From Deltaproteobacteria bacterium (GTDB taxonomy: Bacteria > Desulfobacterota > Binatia > HRBIN30 > JACQVA1): a DNA stretch of 64,000 bases. Each line of letters begins with the position of its first letter. The first letter of the stretch is position 1. Below, in pieces: positions 19,428 through 27,799 of the stretch. Both the position numbers and the translations under genes were made by a program. The stretch is from contig JACOST010000014.1 in the NCBI GenBank assembly GCA_016178705.1, forward strand, positions 558,001-622,000. The letters are read 5' to 3'. The notes under the pieces are model-generated. The model saw only the letters and a list, made by a program, of their open reading frames with translations. It did no database searches and was not told the DNA's origin.

Positions 19428-20141
19428 GTGCCGTCGCTTCGAACCTTCGCAAGGCTCCTCGTGCCGCGGCCTGTGCGCCGTCTCGCGCGCGAACAGCATC
19501 GGCGCTACGTGTTTCGCCGCGCCATGCGGCGACTCTTCAAGCAATCGCAGAATGCCGAGTTTCCGCTACCCGTACTCTCCGATCTGGTCTACGGCTGGGC
19601 GAACTCGTGGTCGGTGAAGCCGGAGTACATCGCGGCCTTCCTCCGCGGTGCGCGCGAGGCCGAGGGACCGATACTCGAATGTGGGTCGGGTTTGTCGACC
19701 GTACTACTCGGATCGGTCGCGCAACGCACGGGCAACCGAGTGTGGTCGCTCGAACACGACCGCGCGTGGGCGACGCGCACGCGCGATGCGTTGCGCCGCT
19801 TCGGCATCACCAGCGTCGAGCTCTGCGTTTCAGATCTCCGCGACTACGGCTCGTACACCTGGTACGACCCGCCCGCGGCTCGTCTGCCCACCGATTTTGC
19901 ATTGGTGGTCTGCGATGGTCCGCCAGGACAGACCCCCGGAGGTCGCTACGGGTTGTTGCCGATTCTTGGCGCGCATCTCAAGCCCGGCTGCACCATCTTG
20001 CTGGACGATGCCGCGAGGCCGATGGAGCGCGAAGCACTCGCCCGCTGGGCCCACGAACTGGGCGTCGAATCTACAATCCATGGGGTCGACAAGCCGTTCG
20101 CGGCGCTCGTGGTCCCGTACGTATCGAACAAGGGAGACTAG
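19428..20141 (+). CDS. SAM-dependent methyltransferase-like protein
   Basis: 237 residues. After a basic N-terminus, EGPILECGSGLSTVLLGSVA resembles motif I (E-x-G-x-G-x-S), VWSLEHDRAWATRTRDAL motif II, and DFALVVCDGPPGQTPGGRYG motif IV; LKPGCTILLDDAARP follows. This is the class I Rossmann methyltransferase layout, close to small-molecule or sugar O-methyltransferases. No substrate can be inferred. The start is uncertain: GTG 19428 abuts AAGGAGG, and an in-frame GTG at 19461 is an alternative. Confidence 0.72.
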   Translation: MPSLRTFARLLVPRPVRRLAREQHRRYVFRRAMRRLFKQSQNAEFPLPVLSDLVYGWANSWSVKPEYIAAFLRGAREAEGPILECGSGLSTVLLGSVAQRTGNRVWSLEHDRAWATRTRDALRRFGITSVELCVSDLRDYGSYTWYDPPAARLPTDFALVVCDGPPGQTPGGRYGLLPILGAHLKPGCTILLDDAARPMEREALARWAHELGVESTIHGVDKPFAALVVPYVSNKGD

Positions 20142-20160
20142 CCTTGATCCGACATGAAAC

Positions 20161-20290
20161 TCACCGCCGAGAGCGCGGAGATCGCAGAGAGAGAGTCGGC
20201 ACGAGGGTATTCGGCGAAATTCGTCGATCTCATTGGCAATAGACTTTCTCCCGCTTTTTGGCTCGGCGCTCTTGGCGCGCTCTGCGGTGA
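20161..20290. repeat. Intergenic inverted repeat (TCACCGCGGAG type), copy 1
   Basis: Left arm TCACCGCCGAGAGCGCGGAG pairs with right arm GCGCGCTCTGCGGTGA, with a looser AGATCGCAGAG/CTC-rich middle. The same element occurs at 23440-23584 and 24439-24529. It occupies most of the 244-bp gap before the GMC oxidoreductase gene. Confidence 0.7.
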
Positions 20291-20385
20291 ATCCGCTTAT
20301 GTCACATCAATGCTAGTGTTGCGCCACGCGTAACGCGCCGAGCGGCGCGGCATCCAAACCGATGATCAACGCGCAGGAGGGTTCC

Positions 20386-21933
20386 ATGGCGGGCGATACT
20401 CATTACGACGTGATCATCATCGGCAGCGGGGCCGGCGGCGGTACGCTGGCCTACAAGCTGGCGCCGTCGGGTAAACGCATCCTGCTGCTCGAACGCGGAT
20501 CGTACGTCCCGCGTGAAAAGGAAAACTGGGATTCGCACGCCGTCAACGTCGAGGCCCGTTACCACATCAAGGAGCCGTGGTTCGATAAGGACGACAAGGA
20601 GTTTCACGCCGGCGCCCACTACTTCGTCGGCGGCAATACCAAGTTCTATGGCGCCGCGCTGATTCGCTTGCGCGAGAAGGACTTCGGCGAGGTTCGGCAT
20701 CACGGCGGCGTGTCGCCGGCGTGGCCAATTCGCTATCAAGACCTCGAAGCGTATTACACGACCACCGAGCATCTCTACCAAGTACACGGGCAGCGCGGCA
20801 CCGATCCGGTCGAGCCGCCGGCGAGCGCGCCGTATGAGCATCCACCGCTCAGCCACGAGCCACGCATCAAACAACTCGTCGAAGACATGACGCGACTCGG
20901 CCACCGGCCATTTCCGATGCCGGTCGGCATCATGCTCGACGAAAAGAATCCGCAGAAGAGCAAGTGCATCCGTTGCAACACCTGCGACGGCTATCCGTGC
21001 TTGGTCAACGCCAAGGCCGACGCGCAGGTGATCTGCGTCGATCCGGCACTAGCGTACCCGAACGTGACGCTGTTGACCGATGCCTACGTCGCGCGCCTTG
21101 AAACCAGCGCGTCGGGACGTGAGATCACCGCGGTGCACGTCGAGCGCGGTGGGGAGAAGGCGCGCTACACGGCCAACGTCATCGTGTCGTCGTGCGGCGC
21201 GATCAACTCGGCGGCGTTGCTGTTGCGCTCGGCCAACGACCAACACCCGCACGGCCTGGCCAACGGCTCCGATCAGGTCGGCCGCAACTACATGTGCCAC
21301 GTCAACTCGATGTACTTGGCGGTGTCGCGGGATCGCAACCCGACGCGCTTCAACAAAACCTTCGGCCTGAACGACTTCTACTACGGCGACAAAGAGTTCC
21401 CACATCCAATGGGCCACATCTCAATGCTAGGGAACGCCGACGCCAACATCCTGCGCCTCGGCGCGCCGCGCATTGCGCCCAACATGACGCTGGAGATCAT
21501 GGCGGAGCACACGCTGCCGTTCTGGATGACGACGGAAGATCTGCCCGACTCCCACAACCGCGTGACCTTGACCGAGAACGGCCGCATACGGCTGTCGTAC
21601 GCCCCGAACAACGAAGAGGCGCACAAGCAGTTGCAGGCGCGCATGAAGGGCATCCTCAAAGAGATCGGCTGTCACGATCACTGGGTGCCGCTCAACGCAT
21701 ACATCCCCGGCCGCATCCCACTCGCCGGCGTGGCGCATCAGAACGGCACGTGCCGCTTCGGCCGCGATCCCAAGACCTCGGTGCTCGACGCGAACTGCAA
21801 GGCGCACGAACTCGACAATCTCTACGTCGTCGACGGCGGCTTCTTCCCATCGAGCGGCGCGGTGAATCCCGCGCTAACCATCATGGCCAACGCGCTGCGA
21901 GTCGGCGATCACTTGCTCGAGCGATTGAAATAG
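20386..21933 (+). CDS. GMC-family flavin oxidoreductase
   Basis: 515 residues. FAD-binding GSGAGGGTLAYKLA and LLERG stand at the N-terminus; the C-terminal GMC signature is NLYVVDGGFFPSSGAVNPAL. A Cys cluster KCIRCNTCDGYPC (about 195) is typical of the bacterial GMC subgroup. GHISMLGNADANIL and HQNGTCRFG (active-site His region) are present. It should oxidise an alcohol, sterol or sugar; substrate unknown. GCAGGAGG (20373-20380) fixes ATG 20386 over the upstream ATG 20362. Confidence 0.9.
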   Translation: MAGDTHYDVIIIGSGAGGGTLAYKLAPSGKRILLLERGSYVPREKENWDSHAVNVEARYHIKEPWFDKDDKEFHAGAHYFVGGNTKFYGAALIRLREKDFGEVRHHGGVSPAWPIRYQDLEAYYTTTEHLYQVHGQRGTDPVEPPASAPYEHPPLSHEPRIKQLVEDMTRLGHRPFPMPVGIMLDEKNPQKSKCIRCNTCDGYPCLVNAKADAQVICVDPALAYPNVTLLTDAYVARLETSASGREITAVHVERGGEKARYTANVIVSSCGAINSAALLLRSANDQHPHGLANGSDQVGRNYMCHVNSMYLAVSRDRNPTRFNKTFGLNDFYYGDKEFPHPMGHISMLGNADANILRLGAPRIAPNMTLEIMAEHTLPFWMTTEDLPDSHNRVTLTENGRIRLSYAPNNEEAHKQLQARMKGILKEIGCHDHWVPLNAYIPGRIPLAGVAHQNGTCRFGRDPKTSVLDANCKAHELDNLYVVDGGFFPSSGAVNPALTIMANALRVGDHLLERLK

Positions 21934-21980
21934 CAACCGCGGCTCCCGTTTCAAACTTGGGTCCCTTTCTCGCGAGCACG

Positions 21981-22097
21981 CCCTTCGAGACGCCGCCAAA
22001 AGGAAGGCGGCTCCTCAGGGCGAGCGGTTGTACTATTGCCTTCAAACTTTCCGTTCGCCCTGAGGAGGCCCCATCTTTTCGGGGCCGTCTCGAAGGA
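21981..22097. repeat. Inverted repeat (CCTTCGAGACG/CTCCTCAGG type), copy 1
   Basis: Outer arms CCCTTCGAGACG and CGTCTCGAAGG; inner arms CTCCTCAGGGCGAGCGG and CCGTTCGCCCTGAGGAG. It fills much of the 310-bp gap between the GMC and amidohydrolase genes; the rest shows no gene. A relative lies at 47073-47177. Confidence 0.8.
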
Positions 22098-22243
22098 CCT
22101 GCTCGCTGTCTAACTACACTCTCCACGGAGGAAGGTCAGGATGAAGGCCCTTCCACGCGGAGATGAAATGGTCACGGGTAGCAACCGGCCTGTCCTTGCG
22201 TGAGCGCATGATCGGTGAAAGTTTAGATTCGAGGAAAAGACCG

Positions 22244-23428
22244 ATGCGCAAACTAGACTACGCGATGTACGACGCGGACAATCATTACTACGAGCCCGAC
22301 GACTGCTTCACCCGCCACATCGAGGAGCGCTACAAGAAGCGAACCGTGTGGGTCGACCGGGCGAACAACGGCCGCATGTACGTGGGCAGCGAACGCTGCC
22401 ATTTCTTCAGCGTTGGAGTTGGCGACAGCGTGGGGCCGCCGGGGATTATGAAGGAATTCCTGCGTGGGGTGGACGACGCAGGGGGCAGCCCCAGCCTGAG
22501 CCCGATCAATGCGCTGCAGGTTCGGGAGTTCGTCGATCGCGCCGCTCGTCTCGCCAAGATGGACGAACAGCACGTCGAGGCGTGCTTGATGCTCCCGACC
22601 GCCGGAGTCGGCGTCGAGCCGCAATTGCGCACGCCGCAACACCGCGAGGTGTTGTACCCTACCCTGCGCGCGTTCAACCGCTGGCTCGAAGAAGACTGGG
22701 GCTACGGCGCCGACGGTCGCATCTTCGGTGCGCCGATCAATTCGATGGTCGATCTGGACGAAGCGATCCGAGAACTCGACCGGTTGCTCGCCAAAAGCGC
22801 GCGCTTCATGATCGTGACGGCGGGCCCCATCGAGGGGCGGTCGCCGGGTGATCCGTGCTTCGATCCATTTTGGGCGCGCTGCGAGGAGTCGGGCATCAAC
22901 GTCGTCTACCACATTGGCCGCACCCCATTCAGCGAGATCTACAACACGCCGTGGGGGCTCAGGCCGCATCCGCCGTCGCATCGCCACTCGCTAATGGAGT
23001 ACGTGCTGTCGTTCACCGATCGGCCGGTGGCCGACACGATGACCGCGCTGATCGCCGACAACGTCTTCGGACGGTTTCCGCGGCTCAAGGTGCTGAGTGT
23101 CGAGTACGGCTCTTCGTGGGTGGCCCCCTTGCTCACCAAGCTCGATCACATCGCGCGCCTCTACAGCAAAGACATGTGGCGCTTCGGCGCGCCGCCGATG
23201 AAACCGAGCGACATGTTTCGCCAGAATGTCTGGGTCGCGCCGTTCTTCGAGGACGACATCGCGCAGTTGGCCGAGGCCATCGGTGTCGAACATGTGCTGC
23301 ACGGTTCGGACTATCCGCATCCCGAGGGCCTACTGTGGCCCGCCGAGTTCGCGGAAGAGCTGACGGAGTTGTCCGACGATGCGGTGCGGAAAATCATGCG
23401 CGAGAATCTGCGCGCGCTCGTCGCGTGA
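22244..23428 (+). CDS. Amidohydrolase-2-family metal-dependent hydrolase
   Basis: 394 residues. It begins MYDADNHYYEPDDCF, the metal-binding D-x-D/N-H-x-x-E variant of the amidohydrolase 2 family. NVVYHIGRTPFSE supplies a further His, and HVLHGSDYPHPEG is the C-terminal HGSDYPH metal/catalytic motif. The family includes decarboxylases and hydrolases of aromatic acids or lactones. ATG 22244 follows GAGGA at 22231. With the SDR and GMC genes nearby it could belong to a small catabolic set; this is inference. Confidence 0.85.
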   Translation: MRKLDYAMYDADNHYYEPDDCFTRHIEERYKKRTVWVDRANNGRMYVGSERCHFFSVGVGDSVGPPGIMKEFLRGVDDAGGSPSLSPINALQVREFVDRAARLAKMDEQHVEACLMLPTAGVGVEPQLRTPQHREVLYPTLRAFNRWLEEDWGYGADGRIFGAPINSMVDLDEAIRELDRLLAKSARFMIVTAGPIEGRSPGDPCFDPFWARCEESGINVVYHIGRTPFSEIYNTPWGLRPHPPSHRHSLMEYVLSFTDRPVADTMTALIADNVFGRFPRLKVLSVEYGSSWVAPLLTKLDHIARLYSKDMWRFGAPPMKPSDMFRQNVWVAPFFEDDIAQLAEAIGVEHVLHGSDYPHPEGLLWPAEFAEELTELSDDAVRKIMRENLRALVA

Positions 23429-23439
23429 TAAGAAGTGCC

Positions 23440-23584
23440 TCACCGCGGAGAGCGCTGAGAGCGCAGAGAAGACGGACGATGAAGGGATAAGGCGCAAAAC
23501 AAAGTCCACCCCCAATGAGGTTGGCGAAGCGGCCCATGTGCTCCGCTGATTCTGTCTCTGCGATCTCTGCGCGCTCTGCGGTGA
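23440..23584. repeat. Intergenic inverted repeat (TCACCGCGGAG type), copy 2
   Basis: TCACCGCGGAGAGCGCTGAG and the following GAGCGCAGAG pair with CTCTGCGATCTCTGCGCGCT and CTGCGGTGA at the other end. It begins 12 bp after the amidohydrolase stop and ends 37 bp before the SDR start. Confidence 0.8.
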
Positions 23585-23621
23585 ACGTTCTGTCGAATCC
23601 ACACTAGTGAGAGGAGCAGCG

Positions 23622-24401
23622 ATGGGGCAATTGCGGAACAAGGTCATCGTCATCACCGGCGCCGCGTCCGGCATCGGCCAGGCGTGCGTTACCCGTTGCG
23701 TCGTTGATGGTGCGCGCGTGATCGGCACCGATATCGCGGCGGCGCCGCCAGGCAACAGCGCGGAGTTCGCTCACGTCGATGTGTGCGATGAAGCCGCGGT
23801 CGACGCGCTGATGCAGCGAGTGGCCGCCACGTATGGGCGCATCGACGGCGTCGTCAACGCCGCGGGCATTGCCGGTGGCGGACCGGCGCATCTGCTCGAC
23901 GCGGCGGCGTGGGATCGCGTGATCGAAGTCAACTTGAAGGGGACGTTCCTCGTCTGCAAGCACGCCATCGCGCGCATGCTCGCGCAAGCGGCGGTCGACG
24001 ATGAACGCGGTTCGGTGGTGACCATCGCCAGCGTCGAGGGATTGGAAGGCACCGCCGGTGGCAGCGCCTACAACGCATCCAAGGGCGGCGTCGTGCTGCT
24101 CACAAAGAACCTCGCGATCGATTATGGCCGCCAGGGCATTCGCGCCAATGCGATTTGTCCCGGATTTATCGAGACGCCGATGCTCGATGGCGTGTTGACC
24201 ATGCCAGGCATGGAGCCGGTGCTGGCGTCGATCCGCCACGAACACAAGTTGCGGCGCCTCGGCCGTCCGGCGGAGATCGCCGCGGTCGCCAGCTTCCTGC
24301 TGTCGTCCGACGCCTCATTTGTTTCCGGCCAAGCCATCGCGGTCGACGGTGGCTACACCGCCGGCCGCGATCACGGCGTAACGGAGTTGATGGGGCTGTA
24401 G
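23622..24401 (+). CDS. Short-chain dehydrogenase/reductase
   Basis: 259 residues. TGAASGIGQ is the dinucleotide-binding motif, NAAGIAGGG the structural NAG motif, and the catalytic residues are Ser in TIASVEGLEG and YNASK. The acidic residue after beta-2 (GTDIAAA) suggests NAD rather than NADP. PGFIETPM and the C-terminal SGQAIAVDGGYTAG are typical of classical SDRs. ATG 23622 has GAGGAG 5 nt upstream. Substrate unknown. Confidence 0.9.
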   Translation: MGQLRNKVIVITGAASGIGQACVTRCVVDGARVIGTDIAAAPPGNSAEFAHVDVCDEAAVDALMQRVAATYGRIDGVVNAAGIAGGGPAHLLDAAAWDRVIEVNLKGTFLVCKHAIARMLAQAAVDDERGSVVTIASVEGLEGTAGGSAYNASKGGVVLLTKNLAIDYGRQGIRANAICPGFIETPMLDGVLTMPGMEPVLASIRHEHKLRRLGRPAEIAAVASFLLSSDASFVSGQAIAVDGGYTAGRDHGVTELMGL

Positions 24402-24438
24402 GGCGCTAACGCAACGCGCAATGAGACAGGAAAATGCT

Positions 24439-24529
24439 TCACCGCGGAGTGCGCCGAGGGCGCAGAGCCGAGAGAGAGTGAGAAGTTCAGCTGTGATTGT
24501 CTTTGCGGTCTCGGCGATCTCGGCGGTGA
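24439..24529. repeat. Intergenic inverted repeat (TCACCGCGGAG type), copy 3
   Basis: TCACCGCGGAGTGCGCCGAG pairs with TCGGCGATCTCGGCGGTGA. Shorter than the other copies because the middle is reduced. It separates the SDR from the convergent hydrolase and may act as a two-way terminator. Confidence 0.75.
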
Positions 24530-24571
24530 GTTCGCTTGGTTACGTCATGGATCACGTCGGCTTTGCGGGCA

Positions 24572-25375
24572 TCAGCTCGCGTCGCCGGCGAGGAACGTTC
24601 TGATATCCGGCAGCGCCTGCGCGTCCTGCACGAAGAACGCGTGGCCGCCTTCGTAGACGCGGAGCTCGGCGCCGACGACGTGCGCGGCGATCCACTCGCC
24701 GTTGGCGAGCGGGGCGATGCCGTCGAAACGGCCGCAGGCCACCAACGTCGGACACGTGATCCGCGGCAAGCACGCACACACATCGTGATAGCGGCGCGCT
24801 TCAATCTGCTCGCGCTCACCGCGAAGCTGCTCGGTCGTCTTCGGCTCGGTTCTGCGCGCGGCCATCATCTCGACCAGCGCGCGATCGCTCGGATGTGCCG
24901 CCAGCCACTCGGGCGTGAAGCGCGTGTCGAGGATGCGCAACCCGATGGCGGCCTGCTCGTCGGCCGGCAACTTCGCCAGCGTGTGCAGTGGATACGACGC
25001 GCCGCCGGCCCCGCCCGGCGAGGTACACACCAGCGCGAGACGTTCGACCCGCTCGGGCCAGGTCACCGCGAACTCTTGCGCCACCATGCCGCCGAAGCTG
25101 ACACCGATCACGCGGCACGTCGCCCAGCCGAGATGGTCGAGCAACGCCGCGGCGTCCGCCGCGTAGTCGGCCATCGAGTACGGTCCGGGTGGAATCGCCG
25201 TACGGCCGAGGCCGCGTTGGTCGTGGGCCACGACATCGAAGCGATCGGCGAACGACCAAATCAGCGGCGCGCTCGATCCGAGCGTCGCCCCCGACCCGTT
25301 GAAGAACAACAGCCGCGGCCCGCTGCCGCGGCGCTCGTAGTAGATCTCGATTCCGCTGGCTACGACGGTTGTCAT
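24572..25375 (-). CDS. Alpha/beta-fold hydrolase
   Basis: 267 residues. Oxyanion region LLFFNGSGATL, HDQRGLGRTA, nucleophile elbow GVSFGGMVAQEFA (Ser), acid in ACGRFDGIAP and His in YEGGHAFFVQD. This is the 3-oxoadipate enol-lactonase/aminoacrylate hydrolase-like subgroup. The substrate is not predictable. ATG 25375 is chosen because the conserved region (VVASGIEIYYERRGSGP) starts there. The Phd-like gene ends 4 bp upstream on the same strand. Confidence 0.85.
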   Translation of the reverse strand: MTTVVASGIEIYYERRGSGPRLLFFNGSGATLGSSAPLIWSFADRFDVVAHDQRGLGRTAIPPGPYSMADYAADAAALLDHLGWATCRVIGVSFGGMVAQEFAVTWPERVERLALVCTSPGGAGGASYPLHTLAKLPADEQAAIGLRILDTRFTPEWLAAHPSDRALVEMMAARRTEPKTTEQLRGEREQIEARRYHDVCACLPRITCPTLVACGRFDGIAPLANGEWIAAHVVGAELRVYEGGHAFFVQDAQALPDIRTFLAGDAS

Positions 25376-25379
25376 GACG

Positions 25380-25691
25380 TCATCTGCCACGCGCACGTTT
25401 CTTGCGCGTCGGCTGGATGCGTTGGTCAGCGGTTCCACGCAACCCGAACAAGTCACGCACCTCCGCCAGCGAGCGGCTGCGACCGGCCGCGAAGTCGCGC
25501 CGCGAGCGCTCGATGATCTTGAGAAATTGTGGACTACGGCTCAATGACAGCACCTCACGGTCGACGTTCTTCAAGGACACAACGGCCGCGATCGGCCGAT
25601 TCCGCCCCCTCACAAGCACGATGTCGTCATCCAACTCGCTAGCGTACTCGGCCAGCGATCGGGACGCCTCGGACAGCTTCATGGTCTTCAT
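25380..25691 (-). CDS. Phd/YefM-type antitoxin without adjacent toxin
   Basis: 103 residues. MKLSEASRSLAEYASELDDD then IVLVRGRNRPIAAVVSL is the Phd/YefM N-terminal DNA-binding and dimerisation pattern. The C-terminal part (IIERSRRDFAAGRSRSLAEV) would bind a toxin. No PIN, Doc or RelE-like protein follows: downstream lies the alpha/beta hydrolase. Its start overlaps the end of the uncharacterised gene upstream by 53 bp, an unusual arrangement. Confidence 0.75.
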   Translation of the reverse strand: MKTMKLSEASRSLAEYASELDDDIVLVRGRNRPIAAVVSLKNVDREVLSLSRSPQFLKIIERSRRDFAAGRSRSLAEVRDLFGLRGTADQRIQPTRKKRARGR

Positions 25692-26370
25692 AGTTCGAGA
25701 CACCCGACCGGTTCCACAGACTCCAGTCGAGATCCAACAGGGATTTTCCGTTCGCAAGATATTCACGGCTCCAAACCTGGATCGAGTCGTACGCGGCCTC
25801 GTCCAGCGAACTCCACCTGACAATCCACTTGCCAGCCAAGTCGCACCCTTTGCGACTGAGTTCGGCAAGCACCGATTTGTCGAGAGGTAGGTGCGCGTAC
25901 TTGTACCCCGACGCCGCGACTGCGAAGTCCTCGGCTACGCCGAGTGCGCTTGCTGTGTAGATGTACTTCAGCGACATGTTCACCCACTTCTGAGACTGCC
26001 CCGGGCGCATTGTCTGGCTTTTGCCCCAGGAGCCCATCCGATCTTCGACCCCGCGCCTAGTCTCTAGGTGCCAGTCATCGAAGACAGACTCGGCGGTTGG
26101 AGGCGAGGCTCCGAGATGGATGATGCGATCTTCAATCCAGGCCGCCGAACTGTGCAGCCGGTCCGCTTTGTCTTCGCAACCACGGAAGCCGTGAAGGGTG
26201 CGGTTGAAGTCAAGGTAGGCGCGCCACAGGTAGCGACTCCAGCGGAGCCCCTTGCCGAGGCGATCCCCAGAGCCCATGTACGCCTGGACGAGGAACTCAG
26301 CGAAGTTGGCGCGGGTAAGCGCGCTTCCCTCGTATACCGTCACACCATCCTGCGGCACGGCGCCCTCCAC
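25639..26370 (-). CDS. Uncharacterised protein in antitoxin-rich region
   Basis: 243 residues, not recognised. The N-terminal half has VYEGSALTRANFAEFLVQAY and a run of aromatic and basic residues (LRWSRYLWRAYLDFNRTLHGF); the middle has QKWVNMSLKYIYTASALG; the C-terminal half is Trp-rich (KWIVRWSSLD, LDLDWSLWN). No signal peptide or membrane segment. It overlaps the Phd-like gene by 53 bp. Base and codon use are less GC-biased than the flanking genes, suggesting transfer. GTG 26370 is assumed; an in-frame GTG at 26343 is possible. Confidence 0.6.
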   Translation of the reverse strand: MEGAVPQDGVTVYEGSALTRANFAEFLVQAYMGSGDRLGKGLRWSRYLWRAYLDFNRTLHGFRGCEDKADRLHSSAAWIEDRIIHLGASPPTAESVFDDWHLETRRGVEDRMGSWGKSQTMRPGQSQKWVNMSLKYIYTASALGVAEDFAVAASGYKYAHLPLDKSVLAELSRKGCDLAGKWIVRWSSLDEAAYDSIQVWSREYLANGKSLLDLDWSLWNRSGVSNYEDHEAVRGVPIAGRVR

Positions 26371-26694
26371 TCCCTGTTGTCTCTAACCACGATTCGACTC
26401 CCTAAGAGATTCTGCAACCCCCCGCGAGTTTCGCGGCATAACGTGCCAGCGGCATGACGCTGTTGTTCGTCACAACCTGTTTGGAAGTCAAATGAGTAGA
26501 GCACGGAAGTTCCTACTCGGTCTCGGGACGCCATGGGGTAAATTTCGCGGGCTGACGCTTGAGGGTTTTCCCGTCGTCCGGCCGAATGAGACCTGCGGTG
26601 GCGAAGACGAGACGCCAGCCGGATGGCGAAAAAATCCCGTTGAACTGAACCGCGTACCACCGACGTTGGCTCCGTGGGCGCGACCGGCTGTGCG
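26371..26694. other. 324-bp gap with no convincing gene
   Basis: No frame here has coding character. The AT content is higher than average. The minus strand begins with GCCTAAC (complement of 26694-26700), directly at the end of the YgiT gene, and a GTTAGAG occurs at 26381-26387. The region may be degenerate cassette or attC-type DNA, but the spacing is too long for an ordinary attC. Confidence 0.4.
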
Positions 26695-26961
26695 TTAGGC
26701 ACTCAGTCCCTGGAATGCTGCAACCGGCACCCGCCGTTCAACCGCGACTGATTTGCGTAGGGTCTTGATGCGCTCAATCTCGTGTAAGGTCTGCGCCGTG
26801 AAGTACGACTCGCCACAGTGTGGACACGACCACATGGGGATGCTTTCAATTACCAGTAGCGCTGATCCGCGACCAAAGCTACGAGTGACTTCTCGGTGCT
26901 GCACACCCGCTCGACCACACGCCGCACAGCGCGGCTTAGGCGCGGTAGACCGTGAGGACAA
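26695..26961 (-). CDS. YgiT-type zinc-finger protein (MqsA-like antitoxin partner)
   Basis: 88 residues from a TTG start at 26961. Two Cys pairs, RCAACGRAG and SCPHCGESYF, form the YgiT zinc finger; the C-terminal IERIKTLRKSVAVERR resembles a short XRE-type end. It overlaps the DUF4258 gene by 26 bp. DUF4258 and YgiT-zinc-finger genes are a recurring toxin-antitoxin pair, the DUF4258 protein being RelE-like. No ATG is available in this frame near the motif, so TTG is the best start. Confidence 0.75.
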   Translation of the reverse strand: MSSRSTAPKPRCAACGRAGVQHREVTRSFGRGSALLVIESIPMWSCPHCGESYFTAQTLHEIERIKTLRKSVAVERRVPVAAFQGLSA

Positions 26962-27217
26962 AGAGCGTTCCGTCCGGGGCGAGCTTGACGACCGCTTCTG
27001 CGGAGCCATCGCTGAGCGTGCGGCCTCGGACGATATATTTGACTTCACGCGTTTGCCGGTCGCGCTGGCGCTCGACGATCGCGCCCGTGAGGACGATGTT
27101 TTCGAGATCGAGGACGGTGAGATAGTCATCATCAAGTTCCTCCGCCGCGTGGATAGACACGGCATAATTCAGACAACGGATCAAATCACGAAGCCGGTTG
27201 ATGGTAACGCGGGCCAC
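26936..27217 (-). CDS. DUF4258 (RelE-like) putative toxin
   Basis: 93 residues. YAVSIHAAEELDDD and LTVLDLENIVLTGAIVERQ, then VKYIVRGRTL and LFVLTVYRA, match the DUF4258 pattern of small RelE/MqsR-fold proteins. It would be a translation-dependent mRNA interferase, with the overlapping zinc-finger protein as antitoxin. Toxin-first gene order is usual for this pair. Immediately upstream is an attC-like site, so the pair looks like one mobile cassette. Confidence 0.78.
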   Translation of the reverse strand: MARVTINRLRDLIRCLNYAVSIHAAEELDDDYLTVLDLENIVLTGAIVERQRDRQTREVKYIVRGRTLSDGSAEAVVKLAPDGTLFVLTVYRA

Positions 27218-27247
27218 ATCGGCATTCTATCGGAGTCTTGGTGGTGT

Positions 27248-27321
27248 GCCTAACCTCCCGTCGGCGGATGCAGCGGACCCAGGAAGAGCCGAAGCAATGA
27301 GCTGATCCGTTCGGGTTGGAT
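27248..27321 (-). other. attC-like recombination site between GFA and DUF4258 genes
   Basis: Read on the minus strand: ATCCAAC (fits RYYYAAC) at 27315-27321, then CGGATCAG, a central stretch, CTGCATCCG, and finally GTTAGGC (fits GTTRRRY) at 27248-27254, for 74 bp in all. CGGATCAG pairs with CTGCATCCG if one base is bulged, as in real attC sites. It lies exactly between the stop of one gene and the start of the next, where a cassette's attC should be. No integrase gene is in the window. Confidence 0.4.
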
Positions 27322-27337
27322 GACATCCCTCGCCTGA

Positions 27338-27721
27338 TCACGGGTACTCTCCCCGACCCTTTGGATACTGTGCCTCCCACTCGCGGCCGTTGAATTGGCG
27401 AATACTGATTTCGTCAGCCGTGCCGCGGTCGAGGCAGCGCGCGTTCACACTGAAACCGTCCGGATGCGAGCGCGGCACGTAAAAGGACTTGATCCCACAG
27501 ATCGAACAGAACAAGTGCTTGGCGGTGAGCGTGTTGAAGGCGTAGGTCGTTAGCACCTCAGCACCGGAGAGCAGCTTGAACTGGTCCGCGGGAACGATGA
27601 GATGCAGGTAACCGACCTTGGCGCACATGGAGCAGTTGCACTCCGATACCTCCAGCTTCGCCGCAGCGATCACCTCGAACCGGACGCGACCGCAGTGACA
27701 ACCTCCAACGTGCGTAACCAT
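27338..27721 (-). CDS. GFA-family (glutathione-dependent formaldehyde-activating-like) protein
   Basis: 127 residues. Zinc-binding Cys motifs: GGCHCGRVRFEV, SECNCSMCAKVG and FCSICGIKSFYVPRSHPDG, the full set for this fold. Members include S-hydroxymethylglutathione synthase-like and CENP-V proteins; the substrate of most is unknown. AGGAG lies 7 nt before ATG 27721. GFA proteins are frequent passengers of integron cassettes, which fits the attC-like site at its 3' end. A different GFA-fold protein is encoded at 59997-60512. Confidence 0.88.
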   Translation of the reverse strand: MVTHVGGCHCGRVRFEVIAAAKLEVSECNCSMCAKVGYLHLIVPADQFKLLSGAEVLTTYAFNTLTAKHLFCSICGIKSFYVPRSHPDGFSVNARCLDRGTADEISIRQFNGREWEAQYPKGRGEYP

Positions 27722-27799
27722 GCATGCTCCTATCTTTCTTCGAACACCGCGCCGTTGAGCCGCAGCGGGAGAATCCGATGTCACCACCGGTAATCCGCT

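Noticed and set aside
26381-26700. A second attC between the YgiT gene and the unknown protein
   Set aside because: GCCTAAC and GTTAGAG are about 320 bp apart and the latter lacks the final pyrimidine; no paired arms were found at normal spacing.
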